DNA of 64,000 bases, from assembly GCA_018894105.1 (NCBI GenBank), contig CM032121.1:3705007-3769006 (forward strand). The letters are read 5' to 3'. A program made the position numbers and the translations under genes. This stretch comes from Jacaranda mimosifolia. Lineage: Eukaryota; Streptophyta; Magnoliopsida; Lamiales; Bignoniaceae. The notes under the pieces were generated by a model. That model did no database searches. It was not told the origin of the DNA and saw only the letters and a list, made by a program, of their open reading frames with translations. Within the stretch, counting starts at the first letter, position 1, and every line of letters starts with the position of its first letter. Positions 23,518 to 36,590 of this stretch are shown piece by piece.

Positions 23518-26484
23518 ATGGTTACTGATCTGTCGGTGATTCTGCCTCGCGTTCTCATTGTCTCCAGGCGAACCGTTCGCAAGAACAAGTTTGTTGATTT
23601 TGTCGGTACGATGATTTCTCTATTATCATTCTCTACATTGTTTTACCATAGAAATTTTTGTTGTGATTTAGATTTTGTTTTAAGTATCACACAATCTCCA
23701 TTTTTGATCTCTTTATATGACTTGTATGTTTGTATTTTTTTGAAAAAGTGATTTAGTATGAAATTTAAGATATTGGTAATATTGATATTCAAATATTTAT
23801 GCTTGGAATGTATTGATTTGTCTTTTTATCAACCGAGCTGGTTTAAATGTTATATTTCATTTTTTATTCCATGTTTTCTTCAATTATATGAATATATGAT
23901 ACGTATAATAAATATTTTTTTAAAGTAAAATTAGATAAATACAGTAAAAGATGAAATAGAGGATGAAAGAGTCAATCGAGAGCAAGCATGTATTTCTATT
24001 AGACAAGTGGTAAAGTTGAGGCCCATAGAGTCGTTTCTTTCTTCCTTGTATATGTCTTTTTTTCCTTTTATATGTGTGTTTTGATTTGGTGAATCTCATG
24101 TAGAATGAGCAAATAAATTCACTGCAATATTAGGATGATTGGAGCATAGATTGCATATGTTGTCCATTCAACTTGTCGATTTATTTGTCATTCCTTTGTG
24201 TCTAAGGTGCAATATTAATCGTATATCACATGTTATGCGACTCACATGAATATGTTTCAAAATGATGAACTGTTAAATTATATGTTGTATACAATTGTGT
24301 CTGCGTTTCACTTTATAATATCATTATATGTTATTTCGAAGACTGAAAAAATTGATGAATAGCCGACTTATATGGAAGAAGTAATGTACTTGTATGAAGT
24401 GGAACAGAAAAAGGAAATGTGCAGATCTATATCTTAGTCTCTACATGAGAAACTGAATCATATTGACAATGATTATATTTACACAGGAGAGTATCATCTT
24501 GATCTCATAGTACGTTATGGGGCGGTACCAGTAATCGTTCCAAGAGTAACTGGAGTGCACATGTTGCTAGACAGCTTCAAGCCGATCCATGGGGTTCTTC
24601 TGTGCGAAGGAGAAGACATTGATCCATCATTGTACGAATCCGAAACCTCAAACTTATCCTCAGAAGAATTGGAAGAAATCCGCAGGTTACACTCGAGCGA
24701 CACTACCATAGACAAAGAAAAGGACACAATTGAACTGAGACTTGCAAAGCTTTGTCTAGAAAGAAACATTCCTTACTTGGGAATATGCAGAGGGTCACAG
24801 GTCCTAAATGTGGCTTGTGGGGGTACACTTTATCGAGACATTGGCAAAGAACTCACAGTAAATGTGCCTGAAAATCAGAGGGTGCTGCATATGAATTATG
24901 AAAACTATGATGGCCACAGGCATCCTGTCAGGATTCTTGAGGACACCCCTTTGCATCATTGGTTCAGAGATTCTTTGGGGGATGGGGGAACTGAACTTTG
25001 GGTTAATAGTTATCACCATCAAGGGGTCAAGCGATTGGCTCAATGGTTCGTGCCTATGGCCTTCGCCCCGGATGGTTTGGTCGAAGGGTTTTACGATCCG
25101 GATGCTTATAATCCTGATGAGGGCAAGTTCATCATGGGGCTGCAGTTTCATCCGGAGAGAATGAGGCGGCCGGATTCGGATGAATTCGATTATCCCGGGT
25201 GCCCTTTTGCTTATAAGGTGTTTGTTTGTTTGTTTGATTGATTTGTCAGCTTAACAGATTGTCTATATGTATCTTTTTCTTTCCAGAAATTGTGTTTAAG
25301 TTTTTGTGGAATTGGTGCGTGCAGGAGTTTGTTCAGGCAGTTATTGCATATCAGAAAAGATTTAATAGCTTGACAAGTGTACCAAAGTCTTTGAAGCTTG
25401 ATGGAGAAATGGAGAAGAAGAGAAGAATTATTGTTAGGAGTTTTTCGATTGCGAGGAACATATATGAAGGAGGCCGTGGGTTGAGTTCTTCCAGAGAATC
25501 AGAACTTGAGGCTGGAGCAGAGTTTCTAGAGGTAAGTTTTCATTTGTTATACAGTCTTTCATTGTGATGTCGGCATGTCGCTATTGTACATTAGACTAAA
25601 TTCTGGTGTAATTTTTATATCACCTAAAATTCATTTGAGGTCAATAATTGAGACCAGGCCGATCTTTTTCTGTCGAAATAGAAAGAATGAAGGATAAACG
25701 TATCTATTGAATACTGTATCGAATGATTAATGATGATTTGCATCCATATTTGTATTTTCCCGTATGGAAAATGAATGAATTGGTATGGCATTCATTCATA
25801 AAAAATTCACTCCACACCCGATAATTAAATCTTTTAAAGTTTAATCAAACGAGAATAATGATGGATTTCTATTCTACATGACAGTACCAATTCATGAAAG
25901 TTCTATTTGATTTCTCGATTTAATAGAAGCTCAACAAGATGAATAGGATCCCAAAATTAATGAGAGATATGGGATAAACATGTCAAATTACACTATTCCC
26001 AATCCTAAATAGAACTAAAGGACTTTGGGATCCATAAGTAAACACAGCATCTATCAAGATACGCTCAAGTGACCATTTGGAAATATATATAACCCTTTTC
26101 CTGCCTAGTTCAGTTGAGGATGAATTAATGATCATAGAATCAACTCAATCATCATATCATAAAAGTTCATATGTTCCAAGCCTAGAAGTTCTTTGATGTT
26201 TCAATGATGTACCAACATTGTTTCAACTCGTTCTTCGTATGCAGTCGAACACAGCTTTGAGCTTTCAGCAAGAAACAAGATTGAAGCAAATGGGTGCAAC
26301 TGTAAGAAATGCATCTTCCTACTTCGAAACATTGAAATTGAACGAAGAGAGGGAGAAGTTGGCCAGGAATTTGATGGGGAAGATGTCCATAGAACAGCTA
26401 TCTGAACTCATGTCTTTCTACAACATGATGGGCCAGATTTGTTCAGAAGTCCTGGAAAGAAAACTTGCATGGCATAGCCAATGA
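23518..26484 (+). CDS. GAT1_2.1: Class I glutamine amidotransferase-like protein (GAT1_2.1 type)
   Basis: Four exons: 23518-23605, 24487-25217, 25325-25531, 26245-26484, giving 421 residues in one frame. The start [20 protein letters not shown] and the joined [20 protein letters not shown] match the plant GAT1_2.1 family (Arabidopsis At1g15040), related to bacterial gamma-glutamyl hydrolases such as PuuD. The catalytic cysteine is in LGICRGSQ (about Cys130), and the partners are in GLQFHPER (about His251 and Glu253), so the amidase centre is complete. The C-terminal third is a plant extension with charged helices. The family is thought to hydrolyse glutamine or gamma-glutamyl compounds, and the Arabidopsis member has been linked to nitrogen and branching; that is recalled, not shown here. 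A polyadenylation signal AATAAA lies at 26603-26608. Confidence 0.93.
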
Positions 26485-26929
26485 ATTCTACTCTTGATCT
26501 TTGTTTCATCTTCTTTGCCTTTTCTGTTGTCGATTTACTTAAAAAGATCGATGAAATTTGTACATTATAAGATATGTAATTGTTTCAATGTAGAAAAAGT
26601 TCAATAAAGTTGAAGAAACCCCCGATTTTATACGACCAAGAATGAAAATGTAAATGTACCAAGTTACATGTTAATAATGCATTTTGTACTAAAGTTTGAT
26701 TCAGAAGCAATGTAAAATCTTTAGACATTTATTTGTCATATGTACAAATTTGAATCCTAATAAATTTTAAATGTACAAATGTCTGTATTAATAAAAGAAA
26801 AAAGTATATGTAGGATAACTAGATCTAGCCATAAGTAGGTAAATAAAAAGATAATCGAATTTTTTCACTATTTTGAATCTCAAATTTAACACAAATTGAA
26901 TTTGTATTTTGACAAACTTGCTCTTCATC

Positions 26930-27651
26930 CATGTTTTGAAAATTGGACCGGTGATCGAAGGCCAATTCGGTCCGGCTGAAGCTTAAAAATCGGTGGCCTT
27001 CCGAACCGGTTAAAATCAGTCAAAAACCGATTCAATCGGGGGTGGTTTGATCAGTTGACCACCAGTTTACTTATTTTTTTAAAATTTAAAAATTATTTTT
27101 TTTAAAAAAAAAAAGTGAAAAAAGAAAAAAAAGTTATGAGTTGAAGATGATGACTAAAGATTTTGAAAATGTAGTTTTCTGAAACATGATTTATTTCCTT
27201 AAAATTTAATGAAGTAGTTGTTATATGTCGATGTTTATCTTTATTTTGTTATTTTATTTTTTTTAATTTCTCTTAAATTGTGTTGAATATTTAGTATATA
27301 AAAGTTTATTTTTACTTGATTTTAAATTATGAAACGAATGATTATTTAAATTAATGTTAAATATTATATTTTTATTTATTTATAGTTGACTAATTGTGAA
27401 TTTTTTTTTTTAAAGAATATATTTAAAAATATGTGATAATTGAATTTTTTTCAAATAATATTTTTCTATATTATTGAAAGTTTTATTTTTTGATAATATA
27501 AAAATATTATATATATTCATAAACTTACATATAATTATTATGTCATTATAACGTCATATCGATTGAATTGATGATCTAATTAATTAAATTAATAAACCAA
27601 TAACTAATTATATTGCCGATTCTTTATCCCATCCGATTTTAAAAATGTTGC
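26930..27651. mobile_element. Probable hAT-like non-autonomous element
   Basis: About 722 bases. The left end CATGTTTTGAAAATTGGACC and the complement of the right end, CAACATTTTTAAAATCGGA, are imperfect inverted repeats. The 8 flanking bases TCTTCATC (26922-26929) and CCTTCATC (27652-27659) agree at seven positions. The left subterminal region is rich in CCGGT and CCGAT words, a common plant hAT signature. No coding capacity. Confidence 0.6.
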
Positions 27652-28325
27652 CCTTCATCAAGGTGCAATCCCTGTCAAGATTAGTTAGTAGCTACACAAC
27701 AATTTTATCTCCTATTATTATTAAATTAATTACTCATCCAAAGTGGAGGCTGCTCAATTAATGAGGAAGATTGATATTATGATATGTCAATGAAGTTGAC
27801 TTCTTCCTTCCATTTCTAAGTCTCCCAACTCCCAACATTTATCACTCTTTAATGCTCTACATATCTTCTTATTCTTGTAAAGGGATGGAAGAAGATGATC
27901 AATGATAAGATTCCTCTAGATCAATGTTGATCATAGAATAATCTCATAAGAATGATCAATTTAAGTTGTAATTATTATTTTAGAGACAAATTCGTTATCT
28001 TTATCCCATTAAAATGTGATACCTCTCGACCTGTTTTGATCATAAGTATAATTAATATTATTTTTTCAATCAATAATGAATATGGATGTTAAAAAAAAAG
28101 TTCAAGTACAATATAGTACTTTACGCGTGTGAATGTAAATCGAATTTGGTGTAAATTGAGGTTTTGCATTATATATATAGGCTTTATTTGTTAGGGAAGT
28201 GTTAAATTTGCTTGAAATAATAAAGAAACAACGAGTATAAGTGCATGGACATATTTTTTATTGTGCCACTAGAAAATTATATATGAATTGACGTAATTAC
28301 AAAAATATTATAATTGAACGCATGT

Positions 28326-29004
28326 TTCTTAAAAAAGTACTTATCGATAGGCATATTTATTAGTAATAATTATATTTATCAGTACAGTCATATTTATTTT
28401 TTCTATAAATATATTTATTGTATTATTGATTCCTTTAGCTTAGGTCAATCAAATCAAATCACATCAATTAGGAAACGTACTTGGCCCAGTATTTTCTTAG
28501 CTAAATTGAATAGCTCAATCGACCTTGAGCGAACTTTTACCCATATAAATTCTCTATTTTAAATTTAATATTTTATTTTATGAATATATATAATATGTGT
28601 ATTAAATATTTTTTAATAAAAATAATTAATTGAGATTTGAATACACTGATCATATAGACATCATATTCTTGAAAAAGTACTTATCGATAGGCATATTTAT
28701 TAGTGATAATTATATTTATCAATACGGTTATATTTATTTTTTCTATAAATATATTTATTGTATTGTTGATTCCTTTAGCTTAGGTCAATCAAATTAAATC
28801 ACATCAATTTGGAAACGTACTTGGCCCAGTATTTTCTTAGCTAAATTCAATAGCTCAATCGAATTTGAACGAACTTTTACTCATATAAATTCTCTATTTT
28901 AAATTTATATTTTATTTTATGAATATATATAATAGTGTATTAAATATTTTTAATAAAAATAATTAATTGAAATTTAAATACACCGGTCATATAGACATCA
29001 TATT
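28326..29004 (+). repeat. 340-bp tandem duplication (two copies)
   Basis: Copy 1 at 28326-28665 and copy 2 at 28666-29004 start with TTCTT(A/G)AAAAAGTACTTATC and end with ATAGACATCATATT. They differ by scattered substitutions and small indels. The part with TTAATAAAAATAATTAATTGA also recurs, diverged, near 54515-54615. Confidence 0.93.
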
Positions 29005-29396
29005 AGAATATAAAATGAAATATAAAATTTAAAAATACTCTTTTACAAGCCAACTAGACTTTTAAGTGGGGCCACTATTAATTTTAATTATCGCAAGTCC
29101 AAATTTTCAAACCATTGTTCCTTCACTCTCATAGTTCATTATTGTATTCAAGTTTGTTTGACTACTTTTTTTTTTTTTTTCAAACTTAAGATTATACTTG
29201 AGTTAGATTTTTTTTTTAAGATAACAAAGTAAGATAAAATAATTTTTTAACAATTAATCTCAAAAATAAAATAAAATAATTTAATTTATTTGTCAAACCA
29301 TTATAATTTCTAACTGTACTACACCTACAAGGCTGCTATATCATGCCCAAAGGGCTACTCTAATATCTGAAGCCCGGAGGATACGAAATATGAACC

Positions 29397-30234
29397 ATGA
29401 AGAGCAAATACTTCCTAACTACCAAAACTTTCACACTATTTTGGCTTGGCACAGTTCTGCCGGCGATCGTTAATCTTCCTCCAATTTCTGGCGGCGGAAA
29501 TGAACCATACACAAGGTGCGGAGTGCTGTTTAACTGCGGGAAACTCACCGGAATTGATTACCCATTCTGGGGCAGCAACCGGCCGGAAGAATGCGGCTAC
29601 CCCGGCCTCAAACTCGGCTGTGAAAATGGCACCGCCGTCATACAAATGAACAACGTTAAGTATCGCGTTCTGGACTTAAATCAGGAAACCCAAGTTCTCA
29701 AGATCACTAGAAATGACCTCTCGCAAAGCCCCTGTCCGCAAGAATTCACAAATACGACTCTGGATTTCGGGCTCTTCGAGTACGCTGCGAGCTACGTAAA
29801 TCTGACGTTCCTTTACGGTTGCCCGCCCCTGGATTTTCCAGTGCCGTACCAATTCGAGTGCCCAGTGAAGGGGATAGCGGAGAGAAATGGGTATGTCGAA
29901 TTTGGGATGCAGATTTCGGCGGGGTTGTGCCATTCCAGCGTGGTGGTTCCGGTTAGTTCTACGTCGTTCGTTAATTTTAATGGTTTGATCAATTTGGAGG
30001 CACTGGTGGGACAGGGGTTTGAGGTGAGGTTTAAGGTTGAAAGTGGTGCGTGCCGTGAGTGCGAGACTTCGGGTGGGAGGTGCGGGTACGATGTTGCGGG
30101 GAAGCAGTTCGCTTGTTTTTGCCCCAATCAATCGGCGGCGGGGGAGTCCAAAACTTGCTTCGCAGCCGTGGTGGCTGCTGCGGGAAATTACGGCCCTCAA
30201 GCGTCGACGGTAACGGTGGCTCCATCAGCATCAG
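29397..30234 (+). CDS. LRK10L-type ectodomain exon, unit 1
   Basis: An 838-base exon (279 residues plus one base) starting MKSKYFLTT with a hydrophobic signal segment. A GUB_WAK_bind-type cysteine domain follows from about residue 40 (RCGVLFNCGKLTGIDYPFWG), then a WAK-associated C-terminal domain ending with C-X2-C and GGRCGYD...CFCP. Several N-X-S/T sites suit an extracellular glycoprotein. The donor CAG/GTATGC follows 30234 in phase 1. If not spliced, the frame adds eight codons and stops at 30260. No transmembrane or kinase exon is seen before unit 2. It is either a first exon spliced to a distant kinase module, a secreted ectodomain, or a gene that lost its kinase. It is the most diverged of the array's units 1-6. 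Confidence 0.85.
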
Positions 30235-30384
30235 GTATGCTCTTACGTTTATTCGTCTGATTAATTCTATTTGTTTTGAGCAAATTACATAGTACGATAT
30301 GGGATTACGAATTACGCATAAATTTTTGTTGTTAATGTAAATTGGGCCGTGTATCAAGCCATTCATCACGCGGGCCTACAAGTC

Positions 30385-31480
30385 AACGTTAGATTCTTAC
30401 ATTTGTTAAGTACATATGTGGAGGTCTTTTTATATGATTTTAGATAATTCCTACTTGTTGAGCTAGTTTTTTGGTTGTATTAGTGTCCTACGTTAGTAAA
30501 ATAAATAAGTTGTGCTTTCTATATATGATTTTGGATAATCCTCACATTTAGAGTTAACTTTTGATAGGGGTGCAATCGAACCGAGTAGAACTAAGTTTGG
30601 ATAAAATTTTCAAACTCAAGCTGTACGAGCCTAAAATTTTAAACTCGAGATCTGCTCGAATTGATAAATGACTTGTAAAAAACTGCAAGTTCGAAGTCGA
30701 ACTTGAAATAAAAAAATTGTAATATAATGTATATATATATATTTATTTATTAATAAAATAAAATTAATATTTAATTATATACTGACTCGCAAGCCTCGAG
30801 CCTACATACAAATGGCTCAAGATCGGCTCGAATTAGAATTCGAGCTCAAGCTCAATTCGAGCTAGCTCCAGCTCGGCTCGTGAAGATCGTGAGTTGGCTT
30901 GACTTGTTTGCATCCATAACTTTTGAGGTTGAATTAGGCTCAGGGTCTATTTCTTAACATAGTATCAGAGCCTCTCATTCTCGATGTTGGGTTATTCAGT
31001 GTTGTTTAGCCACCCATTTCATGTTATTCCACATTCCAGATGTCCATTCTTGAATGATATTGGGTTGCCAAGTGCTGTTGGGTTATCCATTTCATTTTAT
31101 CCATACTCCAAATGTTCATTGTTGGATGTGTGCGGGTGTGTTAGTATCCTACATCAGTAAAATAAATAAGTTGTGGTATTTATATATGGTATTAGGCAAT
31201 TCTCACCCCTTGAGCTAGCTTTTGGGATTGAGTTAGGCCCAATGTCTATCCTTTGATATAGTATTAAAACCACCTAGTCCTGGCGTTGGGTTACCAATAT
31301 TGTTGCTACCCCTTCATGTTACTCCATCGTCTATGTGTCCATTCTTAATTGTGCAAGGAGTTAGATTCTCATATCGATTAATATATGTAGTAATTTTTTA
31401 TATAATTCTAAACAATCCTCACATTTTGAATTAACTTTTGATGTAAGTTAGGCCCAAATCCGTTCTTTAATATTCAATGA
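30385..31480 (+). mobile_element. Degenerate LTR-like repeats with primer-binding-site remnant
   Basis: Three diverged repeats share the ordered words TTAGATTCT, TATATGATTTTAGA, AATCCTCACATTT, GAGCTAGCTTTTGG and GTTAGGCCCAA. The first is followed by TTCTTAACA and TAGTATCAGAGCC (30960-30972), one base from the plant initiator-tRNA-Met primer-binding site that follows an LTR; a more decayed version occurs near 31259. No gag or pol sequence is present, so these look like LTR relics. The hAT-like element at 30565 is nested in the first. Confidence 0.6.
30565..30918. mobile_element. hAT-like MITE nested in an LTR relic
   Basis: 354 bases. The ends TAGGGGTGCAA and TTGCATCCATA are near inverted repeats. 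The 8-base target duplication ACTTTTGA (30557-30564 and 30919-30926) is perfect. The interior is rich in GAGCTCGA-type words. A relative lies at about 50905-51172. Confidence 0.85.
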
Positions 31481-32394
31481 TCATGTGTAGATTAAATGTA
31501 TTTCACTTGATCCAAAAGTTTCACAAATTAGTACCATAGAATACAAGATAAATCTTCTTTCATACTATTTTTCTACAAAACTCAACAAGTGGTTCACTTA
31601 ATTGTTGACAGATGATATGTTGTTCAAGAGATAAAGATTGTTGGATCGTTAAGTTGAATAAAAAAAATTGTCCCAATTAAAAATACACGAATTTTAAAGT
31701 ATTTCAAATTTTTATTTACTAATAGAAAATGTAACAGAATTTTTTTATCCATCCACGTCAAAAACATGCATAACTAAATCTTCTTTAGGGCATACTTTTG
31801 ATGAAATTGCATGGCGCACGGGAAATGCACCTCCACCAAGAGTGTCTTCAATACGATCACATTTCAATAGTGTGAGGTCACTTTAGGCGTCTTTTTTGAC
31901 TCTTTCTTGTATCCCTATGTTCCATAGCAGACCAAGACTGCAAGAGCATTAATATTAGGGCGTTGGGAGTTGGGAATTGGATGATTGTGACCATATGAGG
32001 TGTTGATTAATTTAGAAATATGTAATTAAATTATTTTCCACACATTGTATATAATAATAATTATAATTTATGAACCCATTTAAGATGCATAGCAACGCGA
32101 ATTTTGGAAAAAAGCCTTTGTATTAGGAAAATCATGGCATCAAGGGATGAGCATATTTACACACATAAATTGGACTCATCAAGACCTGTCGAATTTATGT
32201 TACTCGGGCAAAATTTAGACAAAGGCCTCTCCGCCCCCTTTTTTTTTTTTTTTTCCTAGGAATTTTTAGGATTTGTACGAGGTGTTTTCAGCCCGCGTGG
32301 TAATGAACTAAATGGATAAGGCCATCTTAGGAGATGGGCTTATCACCAAGAAGCCATTTCAACATCAAAAAGGCTTATTTGTGTTAATTAGTTA
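31481..32394. other. Intergenic DNA between ectodomain units 1 and 2
   Basis: No gene or intact element recognised. A T/CT run occurs at 32236-32256. Confidence 0.4.
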
Positions 32395-32402
32395 TTCGTA
32401 AA

Positions 32403-33119
32403 TAGGGCAGTTGATGGGTCGGATTTAAATTGGATAAGTCATATTCGAATTCAAATATGATTATTAAAATTCATATCCGAATCTAACCAGATATCCCATA
32501 GAATCCTTATTAGTCAATTCCACATTCGAATCCAATGGATATCCAAAATTCGATTTAAAAAAGAAAATCCTACCCGTTTAATTTTCTTTTTCTCCTTTCC
32601 CCCTTCCTTTTTGAGTTGTATAAAAATATTGTATTTATAAAGTAAATTTACGTCATATTTGTATTTTTCACAACTTTTTATTATATATTAGTCCAAAAAT
32701 TAAATATTTGAATACTAAACCCATATTTCACATTATATTAATGCATAAATGAAATATTATACATTATTATATTTGACATTTTATTAGCATCACTCTTATT
32801 TTTTATGCTAAAGACTTAATATTAATAGTATAATATCGACATTAATATAGATACTAGATCAATTTAATATATAGATTTTATTTTAAAATCTTTATTAGTA
32901 TTATATATAAGAGTATTAATTTAATAAAAAAAAATTAAAATTCGAATTCAGATTTTCACTGGATCAGATTTTTTAATTCCTTATCCGATCCACTTATTTC
33001 GTATAACATAATTTATAATCAAATTTGATTTATCGAATATTTCAATTGGATAAAAATTCTAAAATTTGTATAAAATTCAAATCGAATTCGAATTAAAATC
33101 TGATCGATTGATAGTCTTA
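32403..33119. mobile_element. hAT-like non-autonomous element with target duplication
   Basis: 717 bases. The ends TAGGGCAGTTGATGG and, complemented, TAAGACTATCAATCG are imperfect inverted repeats. The 8-base flanks TTCGTAAA (32395-32402 and 33120-33127) are identical. It aligns by eye over its length with 11839-12514. Confidence 0.82.
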
Positions 33120-34054
33120 TTCGTAAATGTCCAATAAAAATATTTTGATAAATAGATCATGGTTGGGCGTCAAGTAGTCCCTTGAACTTAGCTACACTAT
33201 TGTACCTAATCTCATATGTGGGTAATGTGTCGAAGTCCAAAGGACCCAAAGATAGTGCTTCACAAAATGACAAAATATTGTGCTTAAGGACCTTTTGTAT
33301 TTCCTAGTTAAAATCATGATTTATTGCTTCATTATTATTAATGGCTTTCACATCTTTAGTGAAATCAAAGTTTACTTAATTGACTGCCAACCAAAAACTT
33401 AGGCAACAATAAGTAAGCAACCAACTATTTTCATTTGTTTAATTAGGTTGAAACGCTCAACAAACCACCTCTTTTTAATTAGGCGAAACCGATGTACTAC
33501 TAATATTTTTATTTTATGAATACATGTGAATATAATTTAAAATTAAATATTTATAAAAGTAAATTAAAATATAAGATATGAACCGTCTAAAATGACTCTA
33601 AATATCATTAGCTAAATACTTGCAGCAAATTTTATTTCATAATAAAGGAGTCGAAAAGGGTTCATTTTTCACTTATTGAAGCACATTTTTTCTGAGAATA
33701 AAACTCCCGTTATATGTACTTTTTAACAGAATAATATTTCATAAATTTAAAATAAATTTGAATATCACTAACAAATTAAGTTGGTGAACCACTTTTTTTC
33801 TCTTACCAAGTCATTGTATTTGTATCATATCATGAATGATTTCTTTAACTATAAGAATCTCTCCAGTTTCTCTTCTACCAATGTCTTTGAATTTGAAATA
33901 CCAACTTCTTGAAAAATATGTGTTATTTAGGAGGTGAGTCAATTTTCTTTCGGCCAATAACTTCTTTTATCTTCTTCTGGATTCCCTTCAACCACCTGAT
34001 TATGTCTAAGTATATCTAAGTCTTCTATACCGTCTTCCAACTTATCAATCTTTA

Positions 34055-34847
34055 ATGGATTCCCAAAGCTTTTCACTATACTCCTTTCTTCATTTCCTCT
34101 TCATCACAAAACTCTTGCTTCTGTTTCAAACCCATTATGGATCCAGCAACCCGGAAGAATTGTACCATGCATGTGGCAACAACTTCACCTGTGGCAATAA
34201 GATCACTGGAATCGGGTACCCGTTTCGTGGATCCAGTGATCCTCCCTTTTGTGGCCATCCAAGTCTAGTGCTCACTTGTGATGATCAAACTAATATAACC
34301 ACCATTGATATCACGAACACGACGTATTGGGTGCTGGAAATTTACCAAGCCACACAAACCATGAGGATTGTTAGAGAGGATGTTATGAAGGGAACTTGTC
34401 CACAAGAAATGGGTAACACAACTCTGGACTACTCGATCTTTGACTATGCTTCTACTTACATGAATCTTACATTCTTGTACGGCTGTCCGGCCCTGAACCT
34501 CCCTGGTTTAAGCCTTAGTTCTTGTGGGAATTCTGGTGTTTATGTGTTGCCTGGAACTCCGGGCCCTGGAAATTGTAGTGATAGTGTTGTGGTTCCAGTA
34601 CTTGTGACTGAAAATGGAGCTGGAGGATCCTTGAATTCTACAGGATTGGATCAAGCCCTCCGGCAGGGGTTTGAGATTAGGTGGAAGATCAGTAGCAAAG
34701 CTTGCAGTGATTGCACTGAGTCAAATGGCCGGTGTGGCTATAATTTTGAAACTAATGGAACTACTTGCTTCTGCTCTGATCCGCCATATGTTTCTGATAC
34801 TTGTCCAATGGCTAGTAGGGATTCTCCAGGCAAAACACCATCCTCCG
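34055..34847 (+). CDS. LRK10L-type ectodomain exon, unit 2
   Basis: A 793-base exon (264 residues plus one base). It starts MDSQSFSLYSFLHFLF with a strong signal segment, then a GUB_WAK_bind-type domain (HACGNNFTCGNKITGIGYPF, about residues 35-55) and a WAK-associated domain ending CSDCTESNGRCGYNF and CFCSDPP. It has many N-linked glycosylation sites. The donor CCG/GTACGT follows 34847 in phase 1; readthrough adds 16 residues and stops at 34897. The closest relative is the pseudogene unit 4, identical in exon length. Downstream sequence to 37150 has no kinase. It is expected to face the cell wall, where the family is proposed to sense pectin fragments; the ligand is unknown. Confidence 0.86.
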
Positions 34848-35792
34848 GTACGTATAATGCTTCCTACTTCCTTACAATGAGATGTTTTATTCATTAAACT
34901 AGAGTTATTCTTTGAATTGGAGCCAAACTCTTGGGATTAGAATAAGTTCAACACTAAATTACGAAATCTTGGTAATATTTTCTGTCAAATAAAGGGAGAT
35001 TCTTCTATAAAATTGTCCGTTTATGGTCTGTGCCTATCTCAAAATATCTATTAAGATCAACTGTTTACCATAAGCTAATAGTTATGGCTATTATATATTT
35101 GGTTGTGCAAAGTAAGGTTATGGTGGACTTGATGTGGCTATACCATATAAGTATTACAGGTTGAGTGGTTAGTCTTTAAGTACTGACAATAAATTTAATT
35201 AGGAATCACATTAAAATAAATTAGGAATCTCTTGTAAAATGCTTGCCTGTGATTCAATCGATGAAATAACTTACGTGGTTCAAGAATTGGTGACTTATAG
35301 TATCAGAAATATGTGTGAGCTCTGACCTAGTCCTCCTTGAAATAGCAAATATTCTGTTTTTTCGTTCAACAATTTTTGGACTAGGATAGAAGTTAACACC
35401 AAGTCTTGATTGTAGTTGAGTTTTCTACCAAAACAACTTTGAACTTTGGATCTTATCACAAGTCCTCTATATTTAAACAGATTCTTGTCACATATAAGAA
35501 ATAGCATATGAACAAAGTATTCCTTCAATATATTTTCAGTTTCATGTGCTCGAGTTCCAAGATATGGAATCTGAAATCATTTAGAATTGCACAAATCTGA
35601 AAAAAGTGGCAAAACTGAATAGAAAACTCATCTTCCGAAGTGATTTTATACAAGACAATACGGCCTGCCCACTTTTTCTTATTAATTCTCTTAACCAAGT
35701 TGATATTTTGACAACGCATGCAGGCTGGTTATTTTGACTAACTCCACTCGTTAACATCTATTCAATTTCCTGCTCTTTTTTATGAAGATTAA

Positions 35793-36523
35793 GGGTTCAT
35801 GGATTGGGCAGGATGAGGGCCCACATTCTAGCTCATCCCATGTTTACTTTAAGGGCTTTGGGTCCTGTAACAAAGCACCAGCCCACAACTGTGCAGACTA
35901 TTTGTTGGATTACTTATCCGGCACATGAGGTTTTATAGTTTTATCACAGGAACGGTGCCGCAACTTCAAATAATTTAGAGTTGTGGCATCAATCAAATAA
36001 TTAAAAATATGTTCATATTAAAATATATTTATATTAAAAATAATTAAAAAACATATATATAAGTTATTAATAATATATATATATCTAATGATATTAGATA
36101 TTATATATATATATATATATCTAATGATATTAATAACAAAATGGAAAAACATTACCCTAAATTTTTTATTTATAAGATTTTATTTTTATGTGTAAAGATG
36201 TTGTATTGAAATGGAGAAAAATTAATTTCTTCATGTTTGGAAAAAAAGTAGAAATAGTTAGATGTTGTATTAGAATGGAGAAAATTTAATTTTTTTATAC
36301 TAAATAGAAAAATATTTTAACTAGGGTTACTTTAATTTTTTATATTTTATCATGATATTATAATTCATCAAAGTACAATTCAACATAATAATCCACTTTT
36401 ATCATTCATATCATCCCACAAAATAAACATAATTCAAAAAATATAAAATTATCTTAATCCTACTCTCAAACCCTCATTTTTCATCCTATCACCCCACATC
36501 CCATATCACAAAGTAAAGGACCC
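35793..36523. mobile_element. 731-bp TAA-flanked insertion in block I
   Basis: Flanked by TAA at 35790-35792 and 36524-36526. Blocks II and III carry the uninterrupted site (TTTTATGAGGACTAAAACAA near 41223 and the equivalent near 43225). The ends GGGTTC and GGACCC are weakly inverted. It contains (AT)n and AT-rich internal sequence, possibly a composite. The TAA duplication fits PIF/Harbinger-type insertion. Confidence 0.7.
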
Positions 36524-36590
36524 TAAAACAATTACCAGTAAGGAAAGGCAACCACTATATGAATACGCAATGCCCATTTCATTAGATTAA

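Noticed and set aside
29676..30369. Overlapping minus-strand frames of 104-174 residues
   Set aside because: Antisense to unit 1, with no recognisable protein features.
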